Assembly: GCA_014762625.1 (NCBI GenBank)
Contig: JABURQ010000118.1
Location: forward strand, 1-39,016
Origin: Planctomycetaceae bacterium
GTDB lineage: Bacteria > Planctomycetota > Planctomycetia > Planctomycetales > Planctomycetaceae
Direction of reading: 5' to 3'
DNA length: 39,016 bases
Shown: piece after piece, positions 16,504 to 25,422 of the stretch
Numbering within the stretch: position 1 is the first letter of the stretch
Layout of the letters: the number at the start of each line of letters is the position of its first letter
The notes under the pieces: generated by a model
What the model was told of the DNA's origin: nothing
The model's input: only the letters and a program-made list of their open reading frames with translations
The model's database searches: none
Translations under genes and position numbers: made by a program

Positions 16504-18366
16504 TCATGCTTTCCGGATAAAATTCGCCGCGTAACTGCGAACTTCCTGACCGTTCAACACGTGAAACATCCGAAGTTGCTGAATCGTGGACTGACTGAAT
16601 CGACTCAGAGGAATGTGAATCAGTTTTTTGCCGTACCGTTTCGCGAGTTGTTTCCAGCCTCGTCCCGGCGGCGCAGGGGAGAGGAGCGCGATATGCTTTT
16701 CCTTGCTGTGATAGCAGCCGGCAGCGAGCAGACGCTCTTCGAGGGTATCGCAGAAATCGAAGCGTCGATCCATCCAGATATCGGGAATGGAACGGGGGGG
16801 AAAGAGAAACATCGCCCCGCCGTAGACGGACAGACCGATTCCCGGTCCGACCATTTCCTCACGATAATCGGTCGCGAAAAGAGAGAGCGTCGATTCGTCC
16901 TGAGTTTCGGCGAACCAGGTGACGCGCCACGGATAATCGCGCGGATCGGAAGGAGGATCGAACAGCATCACCACGCAATCGAGCGTTCCCGTGCTGGGGG
17001 GGAGCACTTTGACGTACAGATCTCCCGAATGCCAGTTACGCAGCGTCTCGCGGATATCGAGACCGTCTTTCATACTGGTCGTGAATTTTTCGTAGCGGGC
17101 CAGATCGTGTCCCATCAAGGCGAGCGCGGCATCCTTAACGTGTGTCCGAAAACGTTCGATAGCGACGTCCTCGGGAGGCCAACTGCAATGACGATAGGGA
17201 TTCCAGCTCATCTCCCATTTGTCTTTTTGTATTTTCTGGGGAGCGGGTTGCAGATCGCAAGACCGCCAGGAAACGGGAGGACCGGGAAGACGGTTTTTCA
17301 TGAACACCGTCTCGCCGTCCGGCAAACGTGCTCTGTGAATCCCCATCTCAAACGACTCATAAGGTAACTCGCGATCGTAAGGATACTCCCGCGCGGTCTC
17401 GGCGAGTTTGACCGCGAACTGATCGCCGAAGATCTGCTTCGCGGCGATGATGATTGAATACAAATCGGGAGTGAGTCGTGTTTCGATGAGCGACAGATTC
17501 CTCAAATATTGGAAGTAAGTCGCGAGGAGTTTGGGCGTGATGGACTGGGCGCGGCTCCCCAGATCGTTTTTGTAGACATCGCGGGTCGTCAGGAGCAGTT
17601 CCTTGATCCCGTCGATGGAGAGATTCTCATCATCCTCCAGTTCCGCCCGCGCCCGTTCGTAGAGTCCCGTAATGAACGGCAATTCTCCCAGCAGAAAGAG
17701 CAGCGTTTCGACTTTGATGCCATAGATCTCAGCTTCTTCCACCTCCGGTTCGTAAACCGTGATGTCGGTCTGTTCGGTATACGCTTCTTTCACCCAGGGC
17801 CAGTCCATCAGCGAGCAGACAAATAGAATCGACTCGTGCGACGTCTCCAACTCCCGCAGACGCGACGCCATGTAACGGACACGCTGTTTGTGTTGTTCTT
17901 CTTGCGGTCGGGGGAGCGCAGGGAGCAGGGCGGCGGAGAAGAGATCGGCGGAAACCCGTTTGAGGGCGTACGGATCGGGGAATTGCGAACTCACCCCGAT
18001 ATACCGGTCGGTTTCAAAATCGACATAAGAGCGGGGAATATGCTCCTGTAAGGCGATCCGCAGAGCCGCGATCACCGGCTGACAAGGATCGATGGGAACG
18101 TAACTCGCCCGCAGATCGTCTTCGTCGTCTTCCGGGCGTTCCCAACTGAGGGGGGAATATTCCGGTTGCACCACCGCCGTCACGCTCGGCAGGTGCGTGA
18201 TGGCTTCTTCGACGGGTGATTGGAACGAGGGAGGGAGCGGCACGGCGACGCAATCGAACTCGTTTTCCAGCATGACGCGACGGACTTCCAGCGCATAATC
18301 TCCCGAACCGTGAATCACGGGGAGGACGGTGATTTTGTCGCTGATTTTCAGAAAGTCAGTCGGCAT
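16504..18366 (-). CDS. Protein of unknown function, 620 residues
   Basis: Start taken as the ATG at 18366; a GTG at 18396 would add ten residues and cannot be excluded because neither has a strong ribosome-binding site. No signal peptide or membrane helix is visible. The N-terminus (ITVLPVIHGSGDYALEVRRV, then FDCVAVPLP) and ESILFVCSLMDWPWV (about 180-194) faintly resemble the GxxHxS...vxxEl layout of TraB/DUF5682-type proteins, but this is weak. The middle is helical and acidic, and the C-terminal third is rich in Trp and Arg with PGPPVSWRSCDLQP and HIPLSRFSQSTIQQL. The protein may be a planctomycete-specific family. No function is assigned. It precedes the YqgE gene on the same strand. Confidence 0.8.
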   Translation of the reverse strand: MPTDFLKISDKITVLPVIHGSGDYALEVRRVMLENEFDCVAVPLPPSFQSPVEEAITHLPSVTAVVQPEYSPLSWERPEDDEDDLRASYVPIDPCQPVIAALRIALQEHIPRSYVDFETDRYIGVSSQFPDPYALKRVSADLFSAALLPALPRPQEEQHKQRVRYMASRLRELETSHESILFVCSLMDWPWVKEAYTEQTDITVYEPEVEEAEIYGIKVETLLFLLGELPFITGLYERARAELEDDENLSIDGIKELLLTTRDVYKNDLGSRAQSITPKLLATYFQYLRNLSLIETRLTPDLYSIIIAAKQIFGDQFAVKLAETAREYPYDRELPYESFEMGIHRARLPDGETVFMKNRLPGPPVSWRSCDLQPAPQKIQKDKWEMSWNPYRHCSWPPEDVAIERFRTHVKDAALALMGHDLARYEKFTTSMKDGLDIRETLRNWHSGDLYVKVLPPSTGTLDCVVMLFDPPSDPRDYPWRVTWFAETQDESTLSLFATDYREEMVGPGIGLSVYGGAMFLFPPRSIPDIWMDRRFDFCDTLEERLLAAGCYHSKEKHIALLSPAPPGRGWKQLAKRYGKKLIHIPLSRFSQSTIQQLRMFHVLNGQEVRSYAANFIRKA

Positions 18367-18613
18367 CGTGATCAGGATCGTAAACAGGCTGTTCACCCGG
18401 TCTCTATCTGCCTAGTGAACATCAACTTGAAGGACGCATTATACGGCACAGGAGAGTGCAGGAGAAGGAGAAGATCAATCTGCGAACGACTCGTGAAGGA
18501 GAATCAAAGATTCGATGTTTTTTGCGTGGAGCGATCGGAGAGTCTGGCATCTTGAGTGTCGCCCGATTAGCGTGGTGGTATTCCGAGACACTTTATTGAT
18601 GGAAAGTTGACCC

Positions 18614-19972
18614 ATGCCGATTGTTCTGCGTCGTTTCACGGTGGCCGCCAGCCTGATTGCTGTCCTGACTTTGTTTGGAGTCCTCCTGCAGGAATCCAAA
18701 GACGGCTCTTCCGCCGAAGCCGCCGTGCGTTACGAATTGAAAGCCAAGCCGCAACAGAAATGGTATCGCGGCAACCTGCATACGCATTCGCTCTGGAGTG
18801 ATGGGGACGACTTTCCCGAAATGATCGCCGACTGGTATCGGGAGCACGGTTATCAGTTTCTCTGTTTCACCGATCACAACAATATTCAGGAATCGGATAA
18901 GTGGGTCGATGCCGAGAAAAACAAAGGGGGCCCGGAAGCTTACGAGAAACTGAAGAAACGTTTTCCGGAAGGATGGATCGTCGAGCGGGAAGAAAACGGT
19001 CGCAAGCAGGTTCGTTTGAAGAAATTCCCCGAGCTCTATAACGAATTCACCGTCCCGGAAGAGTTTCTGTTGCTTCGAGGGGAAGAGATCAGCGACCGAT
19101 TCGAGAAATATCCGATCCACATGAACGCTTCCAACATTCAGGAAGCGCTCCCGCCGCTCGGGGGTGACAGCGTTTACCAGACCATGCAGAACAACGTGGA
19201 CGCCGTCATCGCGCAACGCGAACGAACCGGTAAAGCGATCATGATTCATCTCAACCACCCAAACTTCGGATACGCGGTCCGCGCGGAAGACCTGATGAAG
19301 GTCCGCGGGGAAAATTTCTTCGAGGTCTATAACGGTCATCCTGGCGTGCGGGATTCCGGAGACGAGAATCACGCCTCCACCGAACGTATCTGGGATATCG
19401 TCCTTACGCAGCGCATCGACAAACTCAATCTTCCCATCATGTACGGCATCGCCACCGACGATGGCCACAGTTACCACGACATTCCGTCGCGAGCGTCCGA
19501 ACCGGGTCGCGGTTGGGTGATGGTGCTCGCGGACAAACTCGAAGAAGAGACGCTGATTCTGGCGATGGAAGCGGGACAATTTTACGCTTCGTCCGGCGTT
19601 AACCTGCGAGGGGTTGCGGCGACCGACAAAGTGTACGAACTGGTCGTCGACGCGGAAGAGGGTGTGGAGTACAAAATCGAGTTCATCGGCACGCGGAAGG
19701 GATACGACCCGGAATCCGAACCGGTCCTCGACAAGGACGGCAACGAGATTCACACTACACGCCGTTATTCGGAGGACGTCGGTGAAGTATTGAAGACCGT
19801 GGAAGGAACATCGGCCCGCTATCAGTTCCAAGGAGACGAATTGTACGTCCGGGCGAAAGTGACTTCGGACAAAAAACATCCCAATCCGTCGGAGCTCGAA
19901 GAATTTGAGCGTGCCTGGGCGCAACCGGTCCTCGGGCCGGAAGGACTCGCGAAGCAGGCCAAAGACCGATAG
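18614..19972 (+). CDS. Secreted PHP-domain metal-dependent phosphoesterase-like protein
   Basis: A 452-residue protein with an N-terminal signal or anchor (residues 8-25). GNLHTHSLWSDGD (53-65) is PHP motif I, with metal ligands H56 and H58 and D63. FLCFTDHN (82-89) is motif II, with D87 and H88. LLRGEEIS (about 152-159) supplies the motif-III-type Glu. HLNHPNFGYA and the later GIATDDGHSYHD provide the remaining His/Asp ligands, so all metal-site positions appear intact. Members of this superfamily hydrolyse phosphoesters (histidinol phosphate, nucleotides, DNA ends); the extracytoplasmic location is unusual for housekeeping members and the substrate is unknown. The C-terminal third is beta-rich. 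It is followed 59 bp later by the 5-oxoprolinase gene, possibly an operon. A 443-codon opposite-strand frame here is its shadow. Confidence 0.9.
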   Translation: MPIVLRRFTVAASLIAVLTLFGVLLQESKDGSSAEAAVRYELKAKPQQKWYRGNLHTHSLWSDGDDFPEMIADWYREHGYQFLCFTDHNNIQESDKWVDAEKNKGGPEAYEKLKKRFPEGWIVEREENGRKQVRLKKFPELYNEFTVPEEFLLLRGEEISDRFEKYPIHMNASNIQEALPPLGGDSVYQTMQNNVDAVIAQRERTGKAIMIHLNHPNFGYAVRAEDLMKVRGENFFEVYNGHPGVRDSGDENHASTERIWDIVLTQRIDKLNLPIMYGIATDDGHSYHDIPSRASEPGRGWVMVLADKLEEETLILAMEAGQFYASSGVNLRGVAATDKVYELVVDAEEGVEYKIEFIGTRKGYDPESEPVLDKDGNEIHTTRRYSEDVGEVLKTVEGTSARYQFQGDELYVRAKVTSDKKHPNPSELEEFERAWAQPVLGPEGLAKQAKDR

Positions 19973-20031
19973 GATGTGGTGTCACCTCGAACACACCACA
20001 CACTCCTTCGGTTGAAAGCCTCGACGAATCC

Positions 20032-23000
20032 ATGCAACGGTGGGAATTCTGGATCGATGTCGGCGGGACTTTTACGGATTGCATTGCCCGTTCTCCCAAC
20101 GATGAACTCCTGACCTGCAAAACACTCAGTTCGGGTGCGACCAAGGGGGAACTACTCGACCTCAACCCGGAACGGACGTCTTTTTGCGATCCGCTACGTC
20201 TCGGCGAACCGGTTGATTTCTGGACCGGCTATCAGCTCACCCTGTCCGAATTTCCGGATCAATCCTGGAGGGTGACCGCGTTTGATGCCGAAGCGGGTCG
20301 GATCTATCTCGATCGATCGCTGCCGCCGGACCTGCCCCCCGGCGTCCCGTACGAACTGCGATCTCACGAATCGGCACCGTTGATCGCGATTCGAAAAATT
20401 CTCGGACTCGCGCTCAACGCAGAGATCCCCGCCGTCACCGTGAAGCTGGGAACCACGCGGGGGACGAACGCTCTCCTGGAACGGAAAGGGGCGCGGGTGG
20501 CGTTTGTGACGACGAAAGGATTCGGCGACGTCCTACTGATCGGGAATCAGAATCGTCCCAAACTGTTCGAACTCGATATCCGGAAACCGGAACCTCTGGC
20601 GGAATGCGTCATCGAGATCGACGAACGCCTCTCGGCAGAGGGTGACATTCTGGCCGCCCCCGATCCTGAAGCCGTCAAGAAACAGCTTCAGGAACTCCGG
20701 GAGACCGGGATTCGATCGCTGGCAATCTGCCTGCTGCATGCGTGGAAAAATCCGGTTCACGAACAACTCGTCCAGAAAATCGCACAAGCCGTCGGCTTCA
20801 CGGAAATCAGCGTCTCCTCGAAACTCTCGCCGTTGATCAAAATCGTCTCGCGGGGCGATACGACCGTGATGGATGCGTATCTTTCACCCATCATTCGTGA
20901 ATATCTGATCGATATTCGGTCATCTCTCGGGCCCGAAAGTTCCCTGAAACTGATGACTTCCGCGGGAGGTCTGGTTGATGCGGAACGGTTCGTCGGCAAG
21001 GACAGCATCCTCTCCGGTCCGGCGGGCGGAGTCGTCGGTTATGCACGAGTCGCCGAACAGGCGGGGTTCGACAAGGCGATCGGATTCGACATGGGAGGGA
21101 CGAGTACCGACGTTTCCCGTTACGACGGCGTTTACGAACGGGAATACGAAACCGAAAAGGGAGGCGTACGGGTTGTGGCACCGATGCTGGCCATTGAAAC
21201 GGTCGCGGCGGGCGGAGGAAGTATCTGTCAGTTTGACGGCGTGAAACTGGCCGTCGGTCCGGAGAGTTCGGGCGCCGATCCGGGACCGGCCTGTTACGGA
21301 CGCGGCGGCCCTCTGGCTGTGACTGACTTGAACGTGGCACTCGGTCGCGTCCCCGCCGATCAATTTCCCTTCCCGATCGATGAATCGACGGTGTTGAAGC
21401 ATCTGGAGACCATGTGCGCGGAGATCGCCGACTCTCCGCTCGGAAAACAGTACGAACCGCTCGAACTGGCGGAAGGTTTTCTGCGCATCGCCAACGAAAA
21501 CATGGTCCGCGCGATTCGAAAAATCTCCGTCGCGCGCGGTTACGATCCCGCCGATCACGTGCTCGTCTCCTTCGGCGGTGCCGGAGGACAACACGCCTGC
21601 GCCATCGCCCGTGCGCTGGGAATTCCCCAAATACTCCTGCATCCTTATGCGGGAATTTTGAGTGCTTACGGCATCGGTCTCGCCGACGTTCGTCGCTTCC
21701 GGGAGCAATCGATCTTTCGAGAATTGAATTCCGAAACGCTGAAAGACCTCACCTCCACATTCGCCAAATTGACGCAGCAGGCGAGCGACGATGTGATCGC
21801 CGACGGTCTCCCGGCGGAACAGATTTCGCAAAAACTCGAATCGCTCGATTTGCGTTATGTGGGGGCGGAGACGACGCTGAACATCCCCCGTCCGGATGAC
21901 GGCGATTATCGATCCGCGTTCGAGCGACGACACCGGGAGATTTACGGTTATCTGCACGATTCCCGACCGTTGGAAGTGACGGCGGCGCGCGTCGAAGTCG
22001 TCGGCAGTTTGCCGCATCCCCCTCAGTCAATCACCGAACCCGTTCCCCGCACTCCCCAACCCGATCGGATGACAGAAACGATCTTCAACGGAGAAGCGGT
22101 GGAGACCGCCATCTTTCAGCGACAGAATCTCCATCCCGGAGACTCCTTCGCGGGACCGGCGATCGTCTGCGAAGAGATTTCGACGGTGGTTGTCGAACCT
22201 GGATTTCGGGCGACGGTCGATTCGAGACACTGCCTGATCATCGAACATCGCGAGAGCGACCATCAGGTCTCTCTCGCGACCGATGTCGATCCGGTCATGC
22301 TGGAAATCTTCAATAATCTGTTCGCCTCCATCGCCGAACAGATGGGCGTCACGCTCCAGCAGACATCGTTCTCGACCAACGTCAAGGAACGGCTCGATTT
22401 CAGTTGTGCCGTCTTTTCTCCTGCCGGCGATCTGGTCGTCAACGCACCTCATATTCCCGTCCATCTCGGCGCGATGAGCGAGACCGTCAAAGGGGTCCTC
22501 GCCGGTAATCCCGATCTCGCTCCGGGCGACGTCATCGTCACCAACGATCCGTATCGCGGCGGATCGCATCTCCCCGACGTCACAGTCGTCACGCCGGTTC
22601 ACGATTCCCGATCCGATGAGCTTTTATTTCTGACCGCCAGCCGCGCGCATCACTCCGAGATCGGAGGAATCGTTCCTGGAAGCATGCCGCCGTTCTCAAA
22701 AAACCTGGCAAAAGAAGGAGTCCTGATCCAGAACTTCAAACTGGTGGATGCCGGCCAATCCCGCGAGCCCCAGCTTCGGGAACTGTTGTTGTCCGGGGAA
22801 TATCCTTCGCGAGCGGTCGATTCCAACCTGCGGGACGTTTCGGCTCAGGTCGCTGCGAACCAGTTGGGAGTTCGCCTGCTGACGGATCTGGTGGATCGTT
22901 ACTCATTGGCGGTCGTTCAGGCGTATATGGGACACATCCAACAGGCCGCCGCTGAGAAAATGCGCATGTCTCTCGCCCACATCCCCGACGGCACTTACTC

Positions 23001-23832
23001 GCGCACCGATCATCTCGACGACGGTTCTCCGATTACCGTCCACATCCAGATTCAGGGAGAGACTGCACGCGTGGACTTCACTGGCACGGGGCCGGTTCTG
23101 GCGACCAACCTGAACGCGAACCGGGCGATCGTGACGGCGGCGGTGCTGTACGTGATGCGATGCCTGATCGATGAAGACATTCCCTTGAATAGCGGCGTAC
23201 TGGATCCGGTGACCATTGTGTTGCCCGAATGTCTGCTCAATCCGCCTCGTCACGAGGATCCCGCCGATTGCGCGGCGATCGTCGGAGGAAATGTCGAGAC
23301 TTCCCAGCGTGTGGTGGATGTCCTCCTCGGATCTCTGAATCTGGCGGCGGCTTCGCAAGGAACAATGAACAATTTCACGTTCGGTGACGAATCGTTTGGA
23401 TACTACGAAACGATCTGCGGTGGTGCTGGCGCGACCTCCGAAAATGACGGTGCCGACGCCGTTCATACGCACATGACAAACACACGTTTGACCGATGTGG
23501 AAGTCATCGAACAGCGGTATCCGGTCCGTTTGAAACAATTCGCAATTCGTCGTGGCTCCGGCGGCGCGGGGAAACATCGCGGTGGTGACGGCATTATTCG
23601 GGAGATCGAATTCCTCAAGGAACTCGATGTCTCGCTGTTGACCGAACGACGCGGGGATTATCGCCCCTTTGGCCTGGAAGGGGGACAACCGGGGGAGAAC
23701 GGACAAAACCTTCTACATCGCCACGGAGATTCATCTTCTCAAAAACTTGACGGAAAAGCGCAAATTAAAGTGTCCTCGGGTGACGTATTGAGAATAGTAA
23801 CTCCCGGCGGAGGTGGTTTTGGAGCCGAATAA
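20032..23832 (+). CDS. 5-oxoprolinase / hydantoinase, HyuA and HyuB fused
   Basis: A 1266-residue cytoplasmic enzyme, expected to hydrolyse 5-oxo-L-proline (or a hydantoin) at the cost of ATP, giving glutamate. Hydantoinase A N-terminal domain about 1-215, starting with the ATP-binding IDVGGTFTD (8-16). The catalytic hydantoinase A domain, about 235-530, contains [11 protein letters not shown] and [16 protein letters not shown] (about 351-366). A linker domain covers about 540-730. Hydantoinase B spans about 750-1260, with [32 protein letters not shown] and [14 protein letters not shown]. Length and order match the eukaryotic-type fused enzyme rather than the split bacterial hyuA/hyuB or the unrelated PxpABC. 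No transporter or gamma-glutamyl gene is adjacent. There is only a weak ribosome-binding site, but the start gives the expected N-terminus. Confidence 0.94.
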   Translation: MQRWEFWIDVGGTFTDCIARSPNDELLTCKTLSSGATKGELLDLNPERTSFCDPLRLGEPVDFWTGYQLTLSEFPDQSWRVTAFDAEAGRIYLDRSLPPDLPPGVPYELRSHESAPLIAIRKILGLALNAEIPAVTVKLGTTRGTNALLERKGARVAFVTTKGFGDVLLIGNQNRPKLFELDIRKPEPLAECVIEIDERLSAEGDILAAPDPEAVKKQLQELRETGIRSLAICLLHAWKNPVHEQLVQKIAQAVGFTEISVSSKLSPLIKIVSRGDTTVMDAYLSPIIREYLIDIRSSLGPESSLKLMTSAGGLVDAERFVGKDSILSGPAGGVVGYARVAEQAGFDKAIGFDMGGTSTDVSRYDGVYEREYETEKGGVRVVAPMLAIETVAAGGGSICQFDGVKLAVGPESSGADPGPACYGRGGPLAVTDLNVALGRVPADQFPFPIDESTVLKHLETMCAEIADSPLGKQYEPLELAEGFLRIANENMVRAIRKISVARGYDPADHVLVSFGGAGGQHACAIARALGIPQILLHPYAGILSAYGIGLADVRRFREQSIFRELNSETLKDLTSTFAKLTQQASDDVIADGLPAEQISQKLESLDLRYVGAETTLNIPRPDDGDYRSAFERRHREIYGYLHDSRPLEVTAARVEVVGSLPHPPQSITEPVPRTPQPDRMTETIFNGEAVETAIFQRQNLHPGDSFAGPAIVCEEISTVVVEPGFRATVDSRHCLIIEHRESDHQVSLATDVDPVMLEIFNNLFASIAEQMGVTLQQTSFSTNVKERLDFSCAVFSPAGDLVVNAPHIPVHLGAMSETVKGVLAGNPDLAPGDVIVTNDPYRGGSHLPDVTVVTPVHDSRSDELLFLTASRAHHSEIGGIVPGSMPPFSKNLAKEGVLIQNFKLVDAGQSREPQLRELLLSGEYPSRAVDSNLRDVSAQVAANQLGVRLLTDLVDRYSLAVVQAYMGHIQQAAAEKMRMSLAHIPDGTYSRTDHLDDGSPITVHIQIQGETARVDFTGTGPVLATNLNANRAIVTAAVLYVMRCLIDEDIPLNSGVLDPVTIVLPECLLNPPRHEDPADCAAIVGGNVETSQRVVDVLLGSLNLAAASQGTMNNFTFGDESFGYYETICGGAGATSENDGADAVHTHMTNTRLTDVEVIEQRYPVRLKQFAIRRGSGGAGKHRGGDGIIREIEFLKELDVSLLTERRGDYRPFGLEGGQPGENGQNLLHRHGDSSSQKLDGKAQIKVSSGDVLRIVTPGGGGFGAE

Positions 23833-23928
23833 GCAGGCCCAGCCTCCTCAAAGGGAGACGAAACTGGTAATATCGTGAAACGATCCTCCACGCAGTGGGG
23901 TCAGCGAAGCGACTCTGGAGATTTTCAG

Positions 23929-24684
23929 ATGGATATGCAAACCGACGAATTGAATGAAATCGAGCCCGGCCCTATTTTGACGCCCCCGATCATTATCGGA
24001 ATCGTCTTTTTCGTGGGAGCGATCGCGCTCTTTTTCATGGTCGGCAAAGAAGTTCCCCAACCGAGCAAAAGTCTCTGGGGAGCTTATAACAACAGCAGAA
24101 ACGATGAAATTGATCCGAGCGAAATAAAGGAGAGTGAAGTCGTGTCCCAGCTTCCCAACCGGAAAGAAGAAGTCGATGCCGCGATTGCCGACGTCGATTT
24201 TGAAAAGAAAAACTATCAAATCGTCCTCGATACGACGGTCGGTGAGATCAAACTCGACCTCTGGCCCGATGTCGCTCCCGGACACTGCAAAAACATCATC
24301 GGCTTGACGAAAATCGGGTATTACGACGGCATCATCTTCCATCGCGTCATCAAGGATTTCGTCTGCCAGGTCGGCTGTCCGCTGGGAACGGGTACCGGCG
24401 GCCCCGGATATACGATCGACGCGGAGTTCAACGACAAGAAACACGAAGCGGGCGTGCTATCGATGGCTCGCACCAATGATCCCAACTCCGCCGGATCTCA
24501 ATTCTTTATCTGCCTCGGACGCGTGCCTCATCTCGACAATAAGTACACGGTCTTCGGAAAAACCGCCGATGAAGCGAGCCTCAAAAACGTGCTGAAATTC
24601 AACTCGGTCCGAACGGGAGCGGGCGATCGTCCCGTGGAGGAGATCAAAATCAAGTCTGCCAAGGTGATTGAGACCGAGAAGTAG
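23929..24684 (+). CDS. Membrane-anchored cyclophilin-type peptidyl-prolyl isomerase
   Basis: A 251-residue protein. The ATG at 23929 is preferred because TGGAG lies 8 bp upstream (23916-23920); a GTG at 23875 would add 18 residues. A single membrane helix (PPIIIGIVFFVGAIALFF, about 20-37) follows a short acidic cytoplasmic tail, and a charged linker (about 45-100) leads to the cyclophilin domain (about 100-248). Family motifs are FHRVIKDFVCQVG, GTGTGGPGYTIDAEF, SMARTNDPNSAGSQFFI and LDNKYTVFGK; the catalytic Arg of FHRV is present. The usual GGDP is changed to VGCP, with two Cys near the active site. It should assist folding at the outer face of the membrane. It is 96 bp downstream of the 5-oxoprolinase gene, perhaps with its own promoter. 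Confidence 0.93.
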   Translation: MDMQTDELNEIEPGPILTPPIIIGIVFFVGAIALFFMVGKEVPQPSKSLWGAYNNSRNDEIDPSEIKESEVVSQLPNRKEEVDAAIADVDFEKKNYQIVLDTTVGEIKLDLWPDVAPGHCKNIIGLTKIGYYDGIIFHRVIKDFVCQVGCPLGTGTGGPGYTIDAEFNDKKHEAGVLSMARTNDPNSAGSQFFICLGRVPHLDNKYTVFGKTADEASLKNVLKFNSVRTGAGDRPVEEIKIKSAKVIETEK

Positions 24685-24716
24685 GTTTCGGAATCAGTGG
24701 TCGTGAGTCGTCTGAA

Positions 24717-25226
24717 TTAAACAGGCTTTTCCTCGACCGCCGCCAGTTCCAGAAACTTCACTTCGTCACCAACGCGGATCGTTCCCGGTTTGACGACCAC
24801 GGTCGTGATTCCGCCGTGACCGCGCATCGCCGAGTAGCCGCCCGGTCCGAGATTTTCTTCCATCAGAGAGCAGGGAGCACAGGGGCCGGTTCCTTCGAGA
24901 ACGACCTCGCCGATTTGAAACCGGGCATGTTTGAGTGACAACAGGTTCACGCCGGAGACGACAATGTTTCGTCGCAGCAGAGTCGGATCGATGGAATCGC
25001 GACCGAGAAGTTTGGCGATCGCCCCCAGGTGCTCCTGCTGAATCAGGGTGACCTGACGTTTTGATTTCCCCGATCGGGCGTGATGATCGGCGACGAGACC
25101 GACGTTCATTTCGATCTCGGCGGCCTGATGCGTTTCGATCTCGCCCCTGCGGGCGGTGGCCGTCCCGATCCATTCGACCTTGCCGACGTGGGGAACAGTT
25201 TCCAGCAATTCTTTCAACTCGGGCAT
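24717..25226 (-). CDS. MOSC-domain protein
   Basis: A 169-residue protein consisting essentially of one MOSC (molybdenum cofactor sulfurase C-terminal) domain. Features are GKVEWIGTATARRG at the N-terminus, the block LLRRNIVVSGVNLLSLKHARFQIG (about 83-106, shown by its RRNIVVSG core), GTGPCAPCSLMEENL (about 112-126) with a CxxC, and GHGGITTVVVKPG at the C-terminal side. MOSC proteins are thought to bind or deliver sulfur or cofactor to molybdenum enzymes, or to detoxify N-hydroxylated compounds with Mo. An MsrP-like molybdoenzyme is encoded about 3.5 kb away on the same strand; a functional link is possible but not shown. The ribosome-binding site is poor. Confidence 0.88.
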   Translation of the reverse strand: MPELKELLETVPHVGKVEWIGTATARRGEIETHQAAEIEMNVGLVADHHARSGKSKRQVTLIQQEHLGAIAKLLGRDSIDPTLLRRNIVVSGVNLLSLKHARFQIGEVVLEGTGPCAPCSLMEENLGPGGYSAMRGHGGITTVVVKPGTIRVGDEVKFLELAAVEEKPV

Positions 25227-25291
25227 GGGGAGGCTTTCTTTAGGTGAATTTGATTCTATCTCTTGTCGTCAGTCTTGATTAGATATTGAGC

Positions 25292-25348
25292 CATGCATGC
25301 CACCCTCTCTTCCGTTGAAGGAGAGGGCCGGGGTGAGGTGGTTTTTTT
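25292..25348 (-). repeat. Intergenic hairpin repeat, copy 2, terminator-like
   Basis: Inverted copy of the unit at 15682-15731. On the plus strand CCACC (25300-25304) pairs with GGTGG (25337-25341), with CCTCTC/GAGAGG inside, and a run of seven T follows (25342-25348). That resembles a rho-independent terminator for plus-strand transcription, although no plus-strand gene ends here. It lies between the MOSC and sulfatase genes, both on the minus strand. Confidence 0.7.
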
Positions 25349-25422
25349 GCGTCTATTATGAACGCCTCCTCATCCGCCCTTCGGCCGCCTGAAGAGGAAT
25401 CGCAATTTCTTCGCGATCTTGC

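Noticed and set aside
18593-19924. 443-codon minus-strand open frame opposite the PHP-domain gene
   Set aside because: It has no recognisable motif, signal or ribosome-binding site and lies exactly antisense to a gene with complete PHP metal-site motifs. Such frames arise from strong codon bias.
20920-22017. 365-codon minus-strand frame inside the 5-oxoprolinase gene
   Set aside because: Antisense to well-conserved hydantoinase A sequence, Arg/His-rich and without any domain; a shadow frame.
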